This document shows, piece by piece, positions 27,084 to 34,696 of a stretch of DNA of 64,000 nt. Origin of the DNA: Arthrobacter sp. zg-Y1171 (GTDB lineage Bacteria; Actinomycetota; Actinomycetes; Actinomycetales; Micrococcaceae); contig NZ_CP104264.1 of NCBI RefSeq assembly GCF_025244845.1, positions 3,286,001-3,350,000 of the forward strand. Reading direction: 5' to 3'. The position numbers and the translations under genes were made by a program. The number at the start of each line of letters is the position of its first letter. Positions within the stretch are counted from its first letter, which is position 1. Below the pieces are notes generated by a model, which saw only the letters and a program-made list of their open reading frames with translations, did not search any database and had not been told where the DNA came from.

Positions 27084-27113
27084 CTGCGGTGCTACCGGCA
27101 GGTAGCACCGCAG
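27084..27113 (-). terminator. Terminator after the PstS-like gene
   Basis: Perfect 13-bp stem CTGCGGTGCTACC / GGTAGCACCGCAG with a 4-base loop, 11 bp downstream of the stop codon on the minus strand, followed by a CT-rich stretch. Confidence 0.8.
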
Positions 27114-27123
27114 GCCCGTGGAA

Positions 27124-28239
27124 CTAGTCGCGGACGGTGATGGATTCCAGCGCCTCGCGGGCCTCTTCGGCCAGGGATTCGGGGATGGGGGCGCTCTTCG
27201 CTGCTTCCGCGGAGGTCTGCTGCCCCTCCTCGCTCACCACGTACTGGCCGAAGGTCCGCACCCGCTCGACGAGGTCGGCGTCGTCATACGAACTGCAGTA
27301 GATCTGGTAGGAAACCAGCACCAGCGGGTAGGCCCCCGGCGCCGTGGTCCGCCGGTCCAGCTGGAGCGCAATGTCATGTTCCCCGCGTCCGGGGACGCGC
27401 TTGGACTGTTCGACGGCGGTGCTTGCCGCTTCGGCGCTGATCGGCACGAATTCGGTTCCGACGAGCAGGTTGGCGGTGCCCATGGAATCGTCGATCACCG
27501 AGTCGTCGGCGTAGGTGACGGCTCCCTCGGTGCGTGTCACCGTGCTGACGACGCCGGAGCTTCCCTGTGCGTTCTCGCCCTGCAGCCCTCCCGGCCAGGT
27601 TCCGGACGGTGCATCCGGCCAGGCATCGGGCGCCACTTCGTGCAGGTATTCGGTGAAGTTCTCCGTGGTGCCCGAGTCATCCGCCCGGCTGACGGGAGTG
27701 ATCCGGGTTTCAGGCAGCTGCACGCCCGGGTTGAGTGCGGCGATGGCCGGATCGTTCCAGGTGTCAATCTCGCCGCGGAACATCCGGGCAATGGTGACGG
27801 CATCCAGGTTCAGCGACTCGATGCCGGGGAGGTTGAACGCCACGGCAATCGGGGAAATGTAGGCGGGAATGTCCAGGGCACCCTCCGGCCCGCAGACTGC
27901 CTTGGCGTCCTCTATCTCTTCTTCCTGCAGATAGGCGTCGGACCCGGCGAAGTTCACCGCACCGGCCAGCAGCGCGCTGCGCCCTGCACCGGAGCCGTCC
28001 GGCGAATACTGGAGCTGGACTTTGGGATGCAGCGTCCCGAAACCGGCGATCCAGGAATCCATTGCAGGGCCCTGGGCACTCGATCCGGCGCCGGACAGCA
28101 CTCCGGTGAGGTTGGAGGTGCTGTTCTCGGCAGCCTCGCGCTGGGCGTCACCGAGGGGGTAATCGGATCCGCAGGCGGTCAGGGCAAGCGTTGCCAGCAC
28201 CACCGTGGCCAGGGAACGGGCGGGGCGGATCGGGCGCAA
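27124..28239 (-). CDS. PstS-like phosphate-binding lipoprotein without pstCAB
   Basis: 371 residues. The lipobox LTAC ends a short signal peptide. The mature part has the phosphate-binding landmarks: GAGSSAQGPAMDSWIAGF, SPDGSGAGRSALLAGAVNFAGSD and SRADDSGTTENFTEYL. The TTG at 28239 is the likely start, because GGAAGGA sits 6 bp before it; the frame's first codon overlaps that site. In the usual operon pstC, pstA and pstB follow. Here a terminator and unrelated genes follow, so this protein is an orphan. Confidence 0.88.
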   Translation of the reverse strand: MRPIRPARSLATVVLATLALTACGSDYPLGDAQREAAENSTSNLTGVLSGAGSSAQGPAMDSWIAGFGTLHPKVQLQYSPDGSGAGRSALLAGAVNFAGSDAYLQEEEIEDAKAVCGPEGALDIPAYISPIAVAFNLPGIESLNLDAVTIARMFRGEIDTWNDPAIAALNPGVQLPETRITPVSRADDSGTTENFTEYLHEVAPDAWPDAPSGTWPGGLQGENAQGSSGVVSTVTRTEGAVTYADDSVIDDSMGTANLLVGTEFVPISAEAASTAVEQSKRVPGRGEHDIALQLDRRTTAPGAYPLVLVSYQIYCSSYDDADLVERVRTFGQYVVSEEGQQTSAEAAKSAPIPESLAEEAREALESITVRD

Positions 28240-28460
28240 GGGGTGTCCTTCCAAAGAAGCGGATACGGCGTCCAGCGCCGGGGAGGCAGGTACAAAAATG
28301 CTGCCCTTTCAAGGCTAGCGGGGAATCGGTCCCGCCTGCCAACCGAAAACCCCTTCCCCCTTGAGGATCGCCGGGGTCTGCTGTCAGCATTGACGGCACT
28401 GCGGAGAACACTGCTGGGGCGCGACTGCGCCGGCAGCCCCCGCATCCGCAAGGAGTGCCC

Positions 28461-28841
28461 GTGCTGATTGCCGCCGCAATTTTTGCCGTAGTAGCCGCCG
28501 CCGTGGCGTTCTACTTCTTTATGCTCGAATCCCTGCGCTGGGCCGAGCCGGAAACCGCGGCGATCTTTCAGCTGCGGGGAACCAATGCCGCGGCCACCGC
28601 ACAACTGGCCTACAACCTGGGGTTCTACAACCTGTTCCTGGCGGTGGGCGCAGGACTGGGTGTGGTCCTGCTTGTCGCCGGTAATGCCGTGGCCGGGCTG
28701 ACGCTGATGACCTTCACCACTGCGTGCATGCTGCTCGCTGCGGTGGTCCTGGTGCTCAGCGACAGGAGAATGGGCAGGCTGTCCCTGGTGCAGGGCGGTC
28801 CGGCGGCGTTGTCCCTCGTCTTTGCGCTGCTCGGGACCTGA
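28461..28841 (+). CDS. DUF1304 family membrane protein
   Basis: About 126 residues with four hydrophobic segments, AAAIFAVVAAAVAFYFFMLE at the start and QLAYNLGFYNLFLAVGAGLG in the middle, the N-x-G-x-Y-N-x-F pattern of DUF1304. The function is unknown. The GTG at 28461 has AGGAG at 6 bp; the GTG two codons earlier overlaps that site. It is convergent with the alkA gene. Confidence 0.85.
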   Translation: MLIAAAIFAVVAAAVAFYFFMLESLRWAEPETAAIFQLRGTNAAATAQLAYNLGFYNLFLAVGAGLGVVLLVAGNAVAGLTLMTFTTACMLLAAVVLVLSDRRMGRLSLVQGGPAALSLVFALLGT

Positions 28842-28858
28842 CGGGCCGCGGGCGGAAG

Positions 28859-29767
28859 CTACCGCGCAGCGGGGGCCGGCACCGCGTAGGCTGCCCGGGT
28901 CCACAGGTGGAACAGGGCGTAGGAGCGCCACGGGCGCCAGGGCTGCGAAAGCAGGGCTGCCTCCCGCCCGCTCCCCACCCCGAGAGCGCGTTTCAACACC
29001 AAGTCATCGGCCGGGTAGGCATCCCGGTCCCCCAGCACCCGTACAGCCAGGTAGTCCGCTGTCCACGGTCCGATTCCGGGCAGGGCCAGCAGGCCGGTGC
29101 GCACGGCCGCCGGCTCCGCTCCCGGGCGCAGCGGCAGGCCACCGGCCACGGCTTCGGCCAGCGCAGAAAGAGTTCGGGCACGGGCATGGGTGATCCGGAC
29201 CGCGGATTGGATCTCGGCGGCCGGCACTGCTGCCAGCCGCTCCGCCGTCGGAAAAGCGGACAACCCGTTCGGCCCGGGCTCCCCGAACGCCGCAACCAGC
29301 CGGGAGCCGAAGGTCCGGGCGGCCGCGAGGGATACCTGCTGCCCGAGGACAGTCTGGACGCCGGTTTCAAAGCCGTCCGTGGAGCCGGGCACCCGCAGGC
29401 CGGGGTGCCTGTTCACCAGGGGTTCCAGCAGCTCGAATCGGGAGAGGAACGGGTCCACTACGCCCGGATCAGCATCCAGGTCCAGCCAGGTCCGGACCGT
29501 TGATATGAGGGCGGCTTCCTCCGCCGCGGGCAGCGCGGGCAGGTCGAGGACTACTCCGGCGTCCGCCAGGGACACTGCCACGGCGACGGGGGACGAAGCT
29601 CCCTCCAGCAACCGCTCGACCGTAGCGCCGTCGTCCGTCCGGGTAACCCGCTCCAGGCCGGGCACGGCGTGCGCCTGCAGGGCACCGGCGAGCGGTTCCC
29701 AGGCGAAGGGGCCGCGGTGCCGGAGTGGACGCCGCTGCCTGCCTGCCAGGGCCGCCCCCTCGGTCAT
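28859..29767 (-). CDS. alkA: DNA-3-methyladenine glycosylase II (AlkA-like)
   Basis: 302 residues. The helix-hairpin-helix LLALPGIGPWTADYLAVRVLG is followed by the catalytic Asp in YPADDLVLKRALG, as in E. coli AlkA, which excises 3-methyladenine and other alkylated bases. FETGVQTVLGQQVSLAAARTF is the family's central motif. Unlike many actinobacterial versions it is not fused to Ada. Its ATG overlaps the alkB stop by ATGA and it is the last gene of the alkylation-repair operon. The apparent larger frame upstream is a shadow of alkB and the transferase gene. Confidence 0.92.
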   Translation of the reverse strand: MTEGAALAGRQRRPLRHRGPFAWEPLAGALQAHAVPGLERVTRTDDGATVERLLEGASSPVAVAVSLADAGVVLDLPALPAAEEAALISTVRTWLDLDADPGVVDPFLSRFELLEPLVNRHPGLRVPGSTDGFETGVQTVLGQQVSLAAARTFGSRLVAAFGEPGPNGLSAFPTAERLAAVPAAEIQSAVRITHARARTLSALAEAVAGGLPLRPGAEPAAVRTGLLALPGIGPWTADYLAVRVLGDRDAYPADDLVLKRALGVGSGREAALLSQPWRPWRSYALFHLWTRAAYAVPAPAAR

Positions 29768-30447
29768 GACAGTCCGGTCATGCGCAGCGTGATGTTGATC
29801 CGCCCCGCGGGCAGGCCGGATGCCGGGTCCGCCGTGCCTGCCAGGGTCCGCGGAACACCGTGGTAGGCGAACCGGGAGGGACCGCCGAAGACAAACAGGT
29901 CTCCGGATTCCAGCTCCAAGTCGGTGTAGGGCCGGGTCCGCGTCTCGGTGTTCCCGAACCGGAAAACGCAGGTGTCCCCGATGCTGATGGATACCACCGG
30001 TGCGCTGGATTTCTCGTCCTTGTCCTGGTGCATGCCCATGTGGGCGCCCTCGGCGTAGTAGTTGATCAGCGCCGTATCGGGGGTGTAGTTCTCCGGCCGG
30101 AAATCGTCCCGGGCGTACCCGCCGTCGGGCTGCCGATAGGCCTCGCGTAGGGCGTCGCGGCCCAGCTCGACCAGCCAGTCCGGCAGCTCGGCAACGCGGC
30201 CGCCCCCGACGTCGTCGGCCGTCCGCGTGTACTTGTAGGGCTGCCAGTGCCAGCCCAGGCATACGGTCTGCACGGACATGGTGTGCCCGCCGGGGAGGAC
30301 GGCCGCGCGCATGGGAACGGGCCCGATGGCCCACTGCCGGCAGGCCTGGACAATGCGCTGCTGTTTCTCCGGCGGCAGCCAGCCCGGCACATGGACGGCG
30401 CCGACGGCGGGTTCGGATCGTTCGCGGGGAAAGAGGGAGTTGCTCAT
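29764..30447 (-). CDS. alkB: Alpha-ketoglutarate-dependent dioxygenase AlkB
   Basis: 227 residues (E. coli AlkB 216). The iron ligands are H140 and D142 (MGMHQDKDE) and H196 (FAYHGVPR). 2-oxoglutarate-binding Arg are in RINITLR. CLGWHWQPYKY and NYYAEGAHMG form the nucleotide lid. It reverses 1-methyladenine and 3-methylcytosine damage by oxidative demethylation. ATG at 30447 overlaps the stop of the alkyltransferase gene by 4 bp, and its own stop overlaps alkA, so expression is tightly coupled. Confidence 0.94.
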   Translation of the reverse strand: MSNSLFPRERSEPAVGAVHVPGWLPPEKQQRIVQACRQWAIGPVPMRAAVLPGGHTMSVQTVCLGWHWQPYKYTRTADDVGGGRVAELPDWLVELGRDALREAYRQPDGGYARDDFRPENYTPDTALINYYAEGAHMGMHQDKDEKSSAPVVSISIGDTCVFRFGNTETRTRPYTDLELESGDLFVFGGPSRFAYHGVPRTLAGTADPASGLPAGRINITLRMTGLS

Positions 30448-31073
30448 GCGGCGGCTTCCAGGTCGAGGAGGATCTTCTTGGCGGCGGGACCGCCGCGGTA
30501 GCCGCCGGTAGTCCCGTCGGAGCGCAGGACCCGGTGGCAGGGGATGACCAGGGGCAGCGGATTGCGGCCGCAGGCGGTGCCCACAGCCCGGACGGCACCG
30601 GGGTTTCCGGTTAGTGCGGCTATGCCCGCATACGTGGAGGTGTGCCCGTAACCGATCTGCTGCAGCGCCTGGACCACGGTCCGCCGGTATCCGGCGGTGA
30701 GCCGCAGGTCCAGGTCCAGGTCGAAGCTGCGCCGGGTCCCTTCGAAGTACTCGCGGAGTTGGGCGGCGGGACGGGCCAGGCGCTCCGGAGCCTCGAGGAT
30801 CCGCGGGCTGATCCGGGTGCTGAGGTCCTGCAGCACGGTATCCACCCCTTCGCATTCGAACGCGACCCGGACCAGGCCGGCGTCGGTGGCGGCAAGGATG
30901 AGCCGGCCCACGGGACTGTCGATGACGGTGTAGGCAACGTCCAGCAGCCCGGCTAACCCGGCTCCTGCGGCCAGGCGGGAATGCAGGGCGGCAAGGACCG
31001 CGCCCTCGCGGGGGTCGGGGTCCAGGAGCCCGGCACTGGAGGGGCCGGCGTCGGTGGTCTCAAAGGATGCCAT
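30444..31073 (-). CDS. ogt: Methylated-DNA--protein-cysteine methyltransferase (Ogt-like) with N-terminal extension
   Basis: 209 residues from the ATG at 31073, which has the strong site GAGGAGG inside the 3' end of the sigma gene (14-bp overlap). The alkyl-accepting Cys lies in VIPCHRVL at about residue 179, and GYRGG and AVGTACGRNPLP are also conserved. About 45 residues precede the normal Ogt start (YTVIDSPVGRLILAAT); this extension (DPREGAVLAALHSRLAAGAGLAG) is helical and not part of the transferase fold. It repairs O6-alkylguanine by a suicide reaction. The extension might contact the sigma factor encoded upstream. Confidence 0.92.
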   Translation of the reverse strand: MASFETTDAGPSSAGLLDPDPREGAVLAALHSRLAAGAGLAGLLDVAYTVIDSPVGRLILAATDAGLVRVAFECEGVDTVLQDLSTRISPRILEAPERLARPAAQLREYFEGTRRSFDLDLDLRLTAGYRRTVVQALQQIGYGHTSTYAGIAALTGNPGAVRAVGTACGRNPLPLVIPCHRVLRSDGTTGGYRGGPAAKKILLDLEAAA

Positions 31074-31539
31074 GGCGGTCCTCCTCATACAGGGTTCGTA
31101 GTTTCTTGATCCCGTCTGCCGCGGAGCGGCGGCAGGCGGCTTCGCTGCCGCCGAGCAGCCGGGCCACTTCGGCATACGGGAGCCCGGCGAGGTGATGGTA
31201 CGCGAGCGCCTCGCGCTGGCGGACCGGCAGGGTTTTCAGGGCCGACCACAGTCCGTCGGTGTCCACCTGCGGTGCCCTCACCGGTTCGGGGACTTCGTCC
31301 ACCGGAACCGGGTTTCGGGCGGCGGAACGGTGCTGGTCCACGGCCTTCCGCTTGGCTATGGTCACCAACCAGGCCTGGACGTTGGCGCCCTCGGGCAGGT
31401 CCGGGTAGGCGCCCAGGGCGGCGAGGAACGTTTCGGACCACGCATCTTCGGCCTGGTCCGGGCCCACGACGGCACGGCAGACGCGCAGCACGGACGGGCC
31501 GTGTTCGCGGACAATCTGCTCAAAGGGTTTCACTTCCAC
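31060..31539 (-). CDS. ECF-like RNA polymerase sigma factor heading the alkylation-repair operon
   Basis: 159 residues. Region 2 (VVGPDQAEDAWSETFLAAL, NVQAWLVTIAKRKAVDQHR) and region 4 (LPVRQREALAYHHLAGLPYAEVARLLGG) are both present, which is the minimal ECF architecture. No anti-sigma gene is adjacent. Instead ogt, alkB and alkA follow with overlaps of 14, 4 and 4 bp, so the sigma factor most likely directs expression of DNA-alkylation repair. The start is GTG at 31539 or 31533; neither has a good ribosome site. Confidence 0.88.
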   Translation of the reverse strand: MEVKPFEQIVREHGPSVLRVCRAVVGPDQAEDAWSETFLAALGAYPDLPEGANVQAWLVTIAKRKAVDQHRSAARNPVPVDEVPEPVRAPQVDTDGLWSALKTLPVRQREALAYHHLAGLPYAEVARLLGGSEAACRRSAADGIKKLRTLYEEDRHGIL

Positions 31540-31654
31540 ATACGGTAGACGTTTTCCGCGCTCCGTTTGTGAGCCGCCGGGTCAAGAAAGTTTCCCGCGT
31601 CCGACGGCGGTGGCTAGACTTCCCTCTACGTCGCAGATCAAAGGAGATCACCCC

Positions 31655-33196
31655 ATGCACAACCTCGCCGGCATTCTGACCGACACGGTGGCGCGCTTTC
31701 CGGAGCGGACAGCCCTGAAGCTAGATGAAACCGTAGTCTCCTACGCCGCCCTCGACGCCATGAGCGCCAAGGTTGCCGGTTTCCTCGCCAGCCGGGGCGT
31801 GGAGCCCGGAGACCGCGTTGCGCTGGTGATGCCGAACATCCCGCAGATGGCGTTCCTGTACTTCGGCGCCCTGCGCCACGGCGCCGTCGTCGTTCCCATG
31901 AACCCGCTGCTGAAGGCCCGCGAGGTGGCCTACCACCTGCAGGACTCGGGTGCCCGGATTGCCTTCGCGTGGGAAGGCGTGGCCGGGGAAGTCTCTGCCG
32001 GGGCGGAAGAGGCCGGCGGAGTGGAGGTGGTTTCCGTGGATTCGGCCGCATTCCTGCAGTTGCTGGCCGGTGCGGACAGCCGCACCGAAGTGGCTGAAGT
32101 GGATGACCAGGACACCGCGGTGATCCTTTACACCTCCGGAACCACGGGACGGCCCAAGGGCGCAGCCCTCACGCACCGGAACCTCCTCACCAACGCCTAC
32201 GTGGCGCAGTCCCTGCTGAACACGGTGGAGACGGATGTCCACTTCGGCGGCCTGCCCTTCTTCCATGTGTTCGGCCAGACCGCGGCCCTGAACTCGTCCG
32301 TCCTGTCCGGCGCGTCCATCAGCCTGCTGCCTCGTTTCGATGCGGGCAAGGCCCTGGAGATCATCGAGCGCGACGGCGTAACCATCTTCGAAGGCGTGCC
32401 CACCATGTACGTGGGCATGCTCCGCCACCCGGCGGTCAAGACCACCAACCTGTCATCCCTGCGCGGAGCCATCACCGGCGGTTCCGCCATGCCGCTGGAA
32501 ATCCTGCACGAGTTCGAGGAGGTTTTCGGCATCGAACTCCTGGAGGGTTACGGCCTCTCGGAGACCTCGCCGATTGTCTCCTTCAATGTTCCCGGCGGCG
32601 ACCGCCGGCCCGGCTCCATCGGTAAAACCGTGGCGGGGACGGAGGTCCGGATGCTGGACCCGGACGGCAACGACGTTCCGGTCGGCGAGGTCGGGGAGCT
32701 GTCCGTCCGCGGCGACGGCGTGATGAAGGGCTACTGGAAGAACGACGACGCCACGGCCGCTGCCATCCCGGACGGCTGGTTCCGGACCGGGGACCTGGCC
32801 CGTTTCGACGAGGACGGGAACATCTACATAGTGGACCGGAAGAAGGACATCATTCTGCGCGGCGGCTACAACGTCTACCCGCGTGAGGTCGAAGAGGTCC
32901 TTTACGAGCACCCGGCCGTGGCCGAAGCAGCGGTCATCGGCATCCCCGATTCGCTGCACGGCGAGGAAATCGTGGCGGTGGTCGGACTTCGTGAAGAAGC
33001 AATGCCCGCTGACGACGCAGCACGGGACGAGCTGATCGCAGACATCCAGCAGTTCACCAAGGACCGGCTGGCCGCGTACAAGTATCCGCGCCGGATCGAG
33101 CTGACCGACGCGCTGCCCAAGGGGCCCACGGGCAAGATCCTGAAGCGGGAAATCAAGGTTTCCGCTCCCCTGGCGGCTGAGGCGCCCGGGGTGTAG
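31655..33196 (+). CDS. Acyl-CoA synthetase (long-chain fatty-acid--CoA ligase-like)
   Basis: 513 residues of the ANL family. The P-loop is YTSGTTGRPKGA near residue 168. The A-loop is GYGLSETSP. FRTGDLARFDEDGNIYIVDRKKDIILRGGYNVYP carries the hinge Asp/Lys, and GPTGKILKRE gives the C-terminal catalytic Lys. It adenylates a carboxylic acid and transfers it to CoA. AAGGAG precedes the ATG at 31655. It is monocistronic and ends in a hairpin at 33210-33225. Chain length or aromatic preference is not readable. Confidence 0.9.
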   Translation: MHNLAGILTDTVARFPERTALKLDETVVSYAALDAMSAKVAGFLASRGVEPGDRVALVMPNIPQMAFLYFGALRHGAVVVPMNPLLKAREVAYHLQDSGARIAFAWEGVAGEVSAGAEEAGGVEVVSVDSAAFLQLLAGADSRTEVAEVDDQDTAVILYTSGTTGRPKGAALTHRNLLTNAYVAQSLLNTVETDVHFGGLPFFHVFGQTAALNSSVLSGASISLLPRFDAGKALEIIERDGVTIFEGVPTMYVGMLRHPAVKTTNLSSLRGAITGGSAMPLEILHEFEEVFGIELLEGYGLSETSPIVSFNVPGGDRRPGSIGKTVAGTEVRMLDPDGNDVPVGEVGELSVRGDGVMKGYWKNDDATAAAIPDGWFRTGDLARFDEDGNIYIVDRKKDIILRGGYNVYPREVEEVLYEHPAVAEAAVIGIPDSLHGEEIVAVVGLREEAMPADDAARDELIADIQQFTKDRLAAYKYPRRIELTDALPKGPTGKILKREIKVSAPLAAEAPGV

Positions 33197-33209
33197 CGGC
33201 CCGGGGCCT

Positions 33210-33225
33210 GGGGCCTTTAGGCCCC
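33210..33225 (+). terminator. Short hairpin after the acyl-CoA ligase gene
   Basis: GGGGCC / GGCCCC stem with a TTTA loop, 14 bp after the stop codon. It is short and lacks a T tract, so termination may depend on the larger repeat that follows. Confidence 0.4.
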
Positions 33226-33228
33226 TAC

Positions 33229-33306
33229 GGGGCCTGGAACGGCGGCAACGAAATTCTCCGCTCGCAGAGCTCGCGAGAATATTAAAGCCGCCTTCCTCCA
33301 GGCCCC
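33229..33306. repeat. 78-nt nested inverted repeat
   Basis: Three successive pairs of arms are arranged symmetrically: GGGGCCTGGA with TCCAGGCCCC, GGCGGC with GCCGCC, and ATTCTC with GAGAAT, separated by matching 6-base internal loops. Folded, it gives one long interrupted hairpin between two convergent genes. It may be a bidirectional terminator or a REP/MITE-like element. No flanking target duplication is evident. Confidence 0.55.
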
Positions 33307-33391
33307 TCCGGTGCCCGCGGAAGGGCCAGCAAGTGCCAGTCTCCAGTTTGCGGCCCGCAGGCGTTGCGGGAATTGAAGGGTTAAGCGGCGG

Positions 33392-34372
33392 CTAGGCGTA
33401 GGGCTCGACGTCGGCCGCTGCCTCCCCCGGCAGCCCGGCCGATTCGTCGGAACGGACCAGCACAACACCGGCAACAATCAGGCACCCGCCTGCCAGCTGG
33501 ACGGGGCGTGGCAGCTCCGAAAGCAGCAGCCACGCCCACAGGACCGCGAACAGCACCTCGGTCAGGGACACGAACGAAGCCACCCGCGAGCCGAGGGAGC
33601 GGGCCGCAATAATCCCGGTGACGTACGCCAGCACCGTGGAAAACAGCACCAGGCCGATCAGCGGGACCCACCATGCGGTCCGCCAGCCGGCCAGGTCCAC
33701 ATCCGTGGTGCTGAAATCCAGGGAAAGGACGCCGGTGAGGCCCAACGCGGCCATGGTGGCACCGCCCACGAACATCCCGCCCGTGGCCAGCACCAATGGC
33801 GGAAGGGAATCGTTCTGCTTGGCGGTGATGAAGAAATAGCTCGCCAGGCAGACCGCGGCGGCGAGTCCCCACAGCACTCCCACCGGGTCAATCCGCGTGC
33901 TCCCGCCCAGGTCCAGGACCAGGACCAGCCCCGCCACGGCGGCCACCGTACCAAGGACCGTGCGGATGCCGGGGCGGCGTCGCGTGGCGACCCAGATCCA
34001 AAGCACCATCAGTACCGGGGCAAGGAACTCCAGGAGCAGGGCAACGCCCACGGACAGGCGCTCCACCGCGTTGAAATAGAAGAACTGGCAACCGGCCACC
34101 CCGATGAACCCGAACAGTACGATGGTGCGCCAGTTGCTCCGCACCTGGCTCCAGCGTCCGCGCAGGACGAGAGCTGTGGGAACCGCGAGGACGAGTGCTG
34201 CTCCGAGCATCCGGACAGCAACGGCGCCGGTGGGGCTCCAACCGGTTTCCAGCAGCGCCTTCGCAAAGGATCCGGACAATCCAAACACCGCCGACGATGC
34301 CAGCGCCACGAGAATCCCGGCCGCTCCCGGCCGCAGTGCCGTTTGGCTGCCTTTTGTCCGCGCCCGTGCCAT
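33392..34372 (-). CDS. EamA/DMT-family transporter
   Basis: 326 residues with ten predicted membrane helices in two EamA repeats (LASSAVFGLSGSFAKALLETGWSP and LVLFSTVLAYVTGIIAARSLGSRVASFVSLTEVLFAVLWAW). The second repeat has the typical P/E position near the helix-9 end. Members export amino acids, metabolites or drugs. The substrate is unknown. The N-terminus is basic (MARARTKG). It is divergent from the LPxTG gene block. Confidence 0.88.
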   Translation of the reverse strand: MARARTKGSQTALRPGAAGILVALASSAVFGLSGSFAKALLETGWSPTGAVAVRMLGAALVLAVPTALVLRGRWSQVRSNWRTIVLFGFIGVAGCQFFYFNAVERLSVGVALLLEFLAPVLMVLWIWVATRRRPGIRTVLGTVAAVAGLVLVLDLGGSTRIDPVGVLWGLAAAVCLASYFFITAKQNDSLPPLVLATGGMFVGGATMAALGLTGVLSLDFSTTDVDLAGWRTAWWVPLIGLVLFSTVLAYVTGIIAARSLGSRVASFVSLTEVLFAVLWAWLLLSELPRPVQLAGGCLIVAGVVLVRSDESAGLPGEAAADVEPYA

Positions 34373-34486
34373 GAATCTCCCTGCGGTTTAGGACAGCCCG
34401 GGACTGAGGGTCCGGGATTACGACGGCGACGCTACCCGGCCCGGGGAGCGCTTTCAATATGCTCTTTGTCCGGATAATCTGCATCC

Positions 34487-34515
34487 TTGCTATCTGAGGA
34501 GAGGCACGCTATTCT
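34487..34515 (+). promoter_or_regulatory. Promoter of the first LPxTG gene
   Basis: TTGCTA and TATTCT with a 17-bp spacer. An equivalent promoter (TTGCCA, 17 bp, TATTCT) stands at the same relative place before the second LPxTG gene, which supports both. The transcript would carry an untranslated leader of about 175 nt. Confidence 0.65.
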
Positions 34516-34696
34516 CGCCCTTACCTGCGGCATGGGTCTCTATCCGGTGCAGGTACCACTTATTGATGGCGCACATTACTGTGCGTACTTCAAATACTTG
34601 TTCAGCAGTTTCAGTCTCGTTTCCTCCGCATTCTCCATTTGCCGCCTTACCAGCATGGAAACGTCGGAGGTTGACGGTTTTATGGGGGAAAATTTC
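34516..34696 (+). promoter_or_regulatory. Long 5' leader of the first LPxTG gene
   Basis: About 180 nt between promoter and start, containing a hairpin at 34570-34585 (CGCACA/TGTGCG). From 34601 a block is conserved with the leader of the downstream paralogue (36271 onward), including TTCAG-AGT, TCAGTCTC, CCTCCGCA-TCTCC, GGAAACG and TTTTATGGGGGAAAA. Conservation of untranslated sequence suggests a regulatory role. No known riboswitch consensus was recognised. Confidence 0.5.

Noticed and set aside
29768-30598. Apparent Ada-like N-terminal extension of AlkA (frame open to 30598)
   Set aside because: The residues are out-of-frame readings of alkB and ogt. The AlkA start at 29767 overlaps the alkB stop by ATGA and the extension contains no Ada motif.
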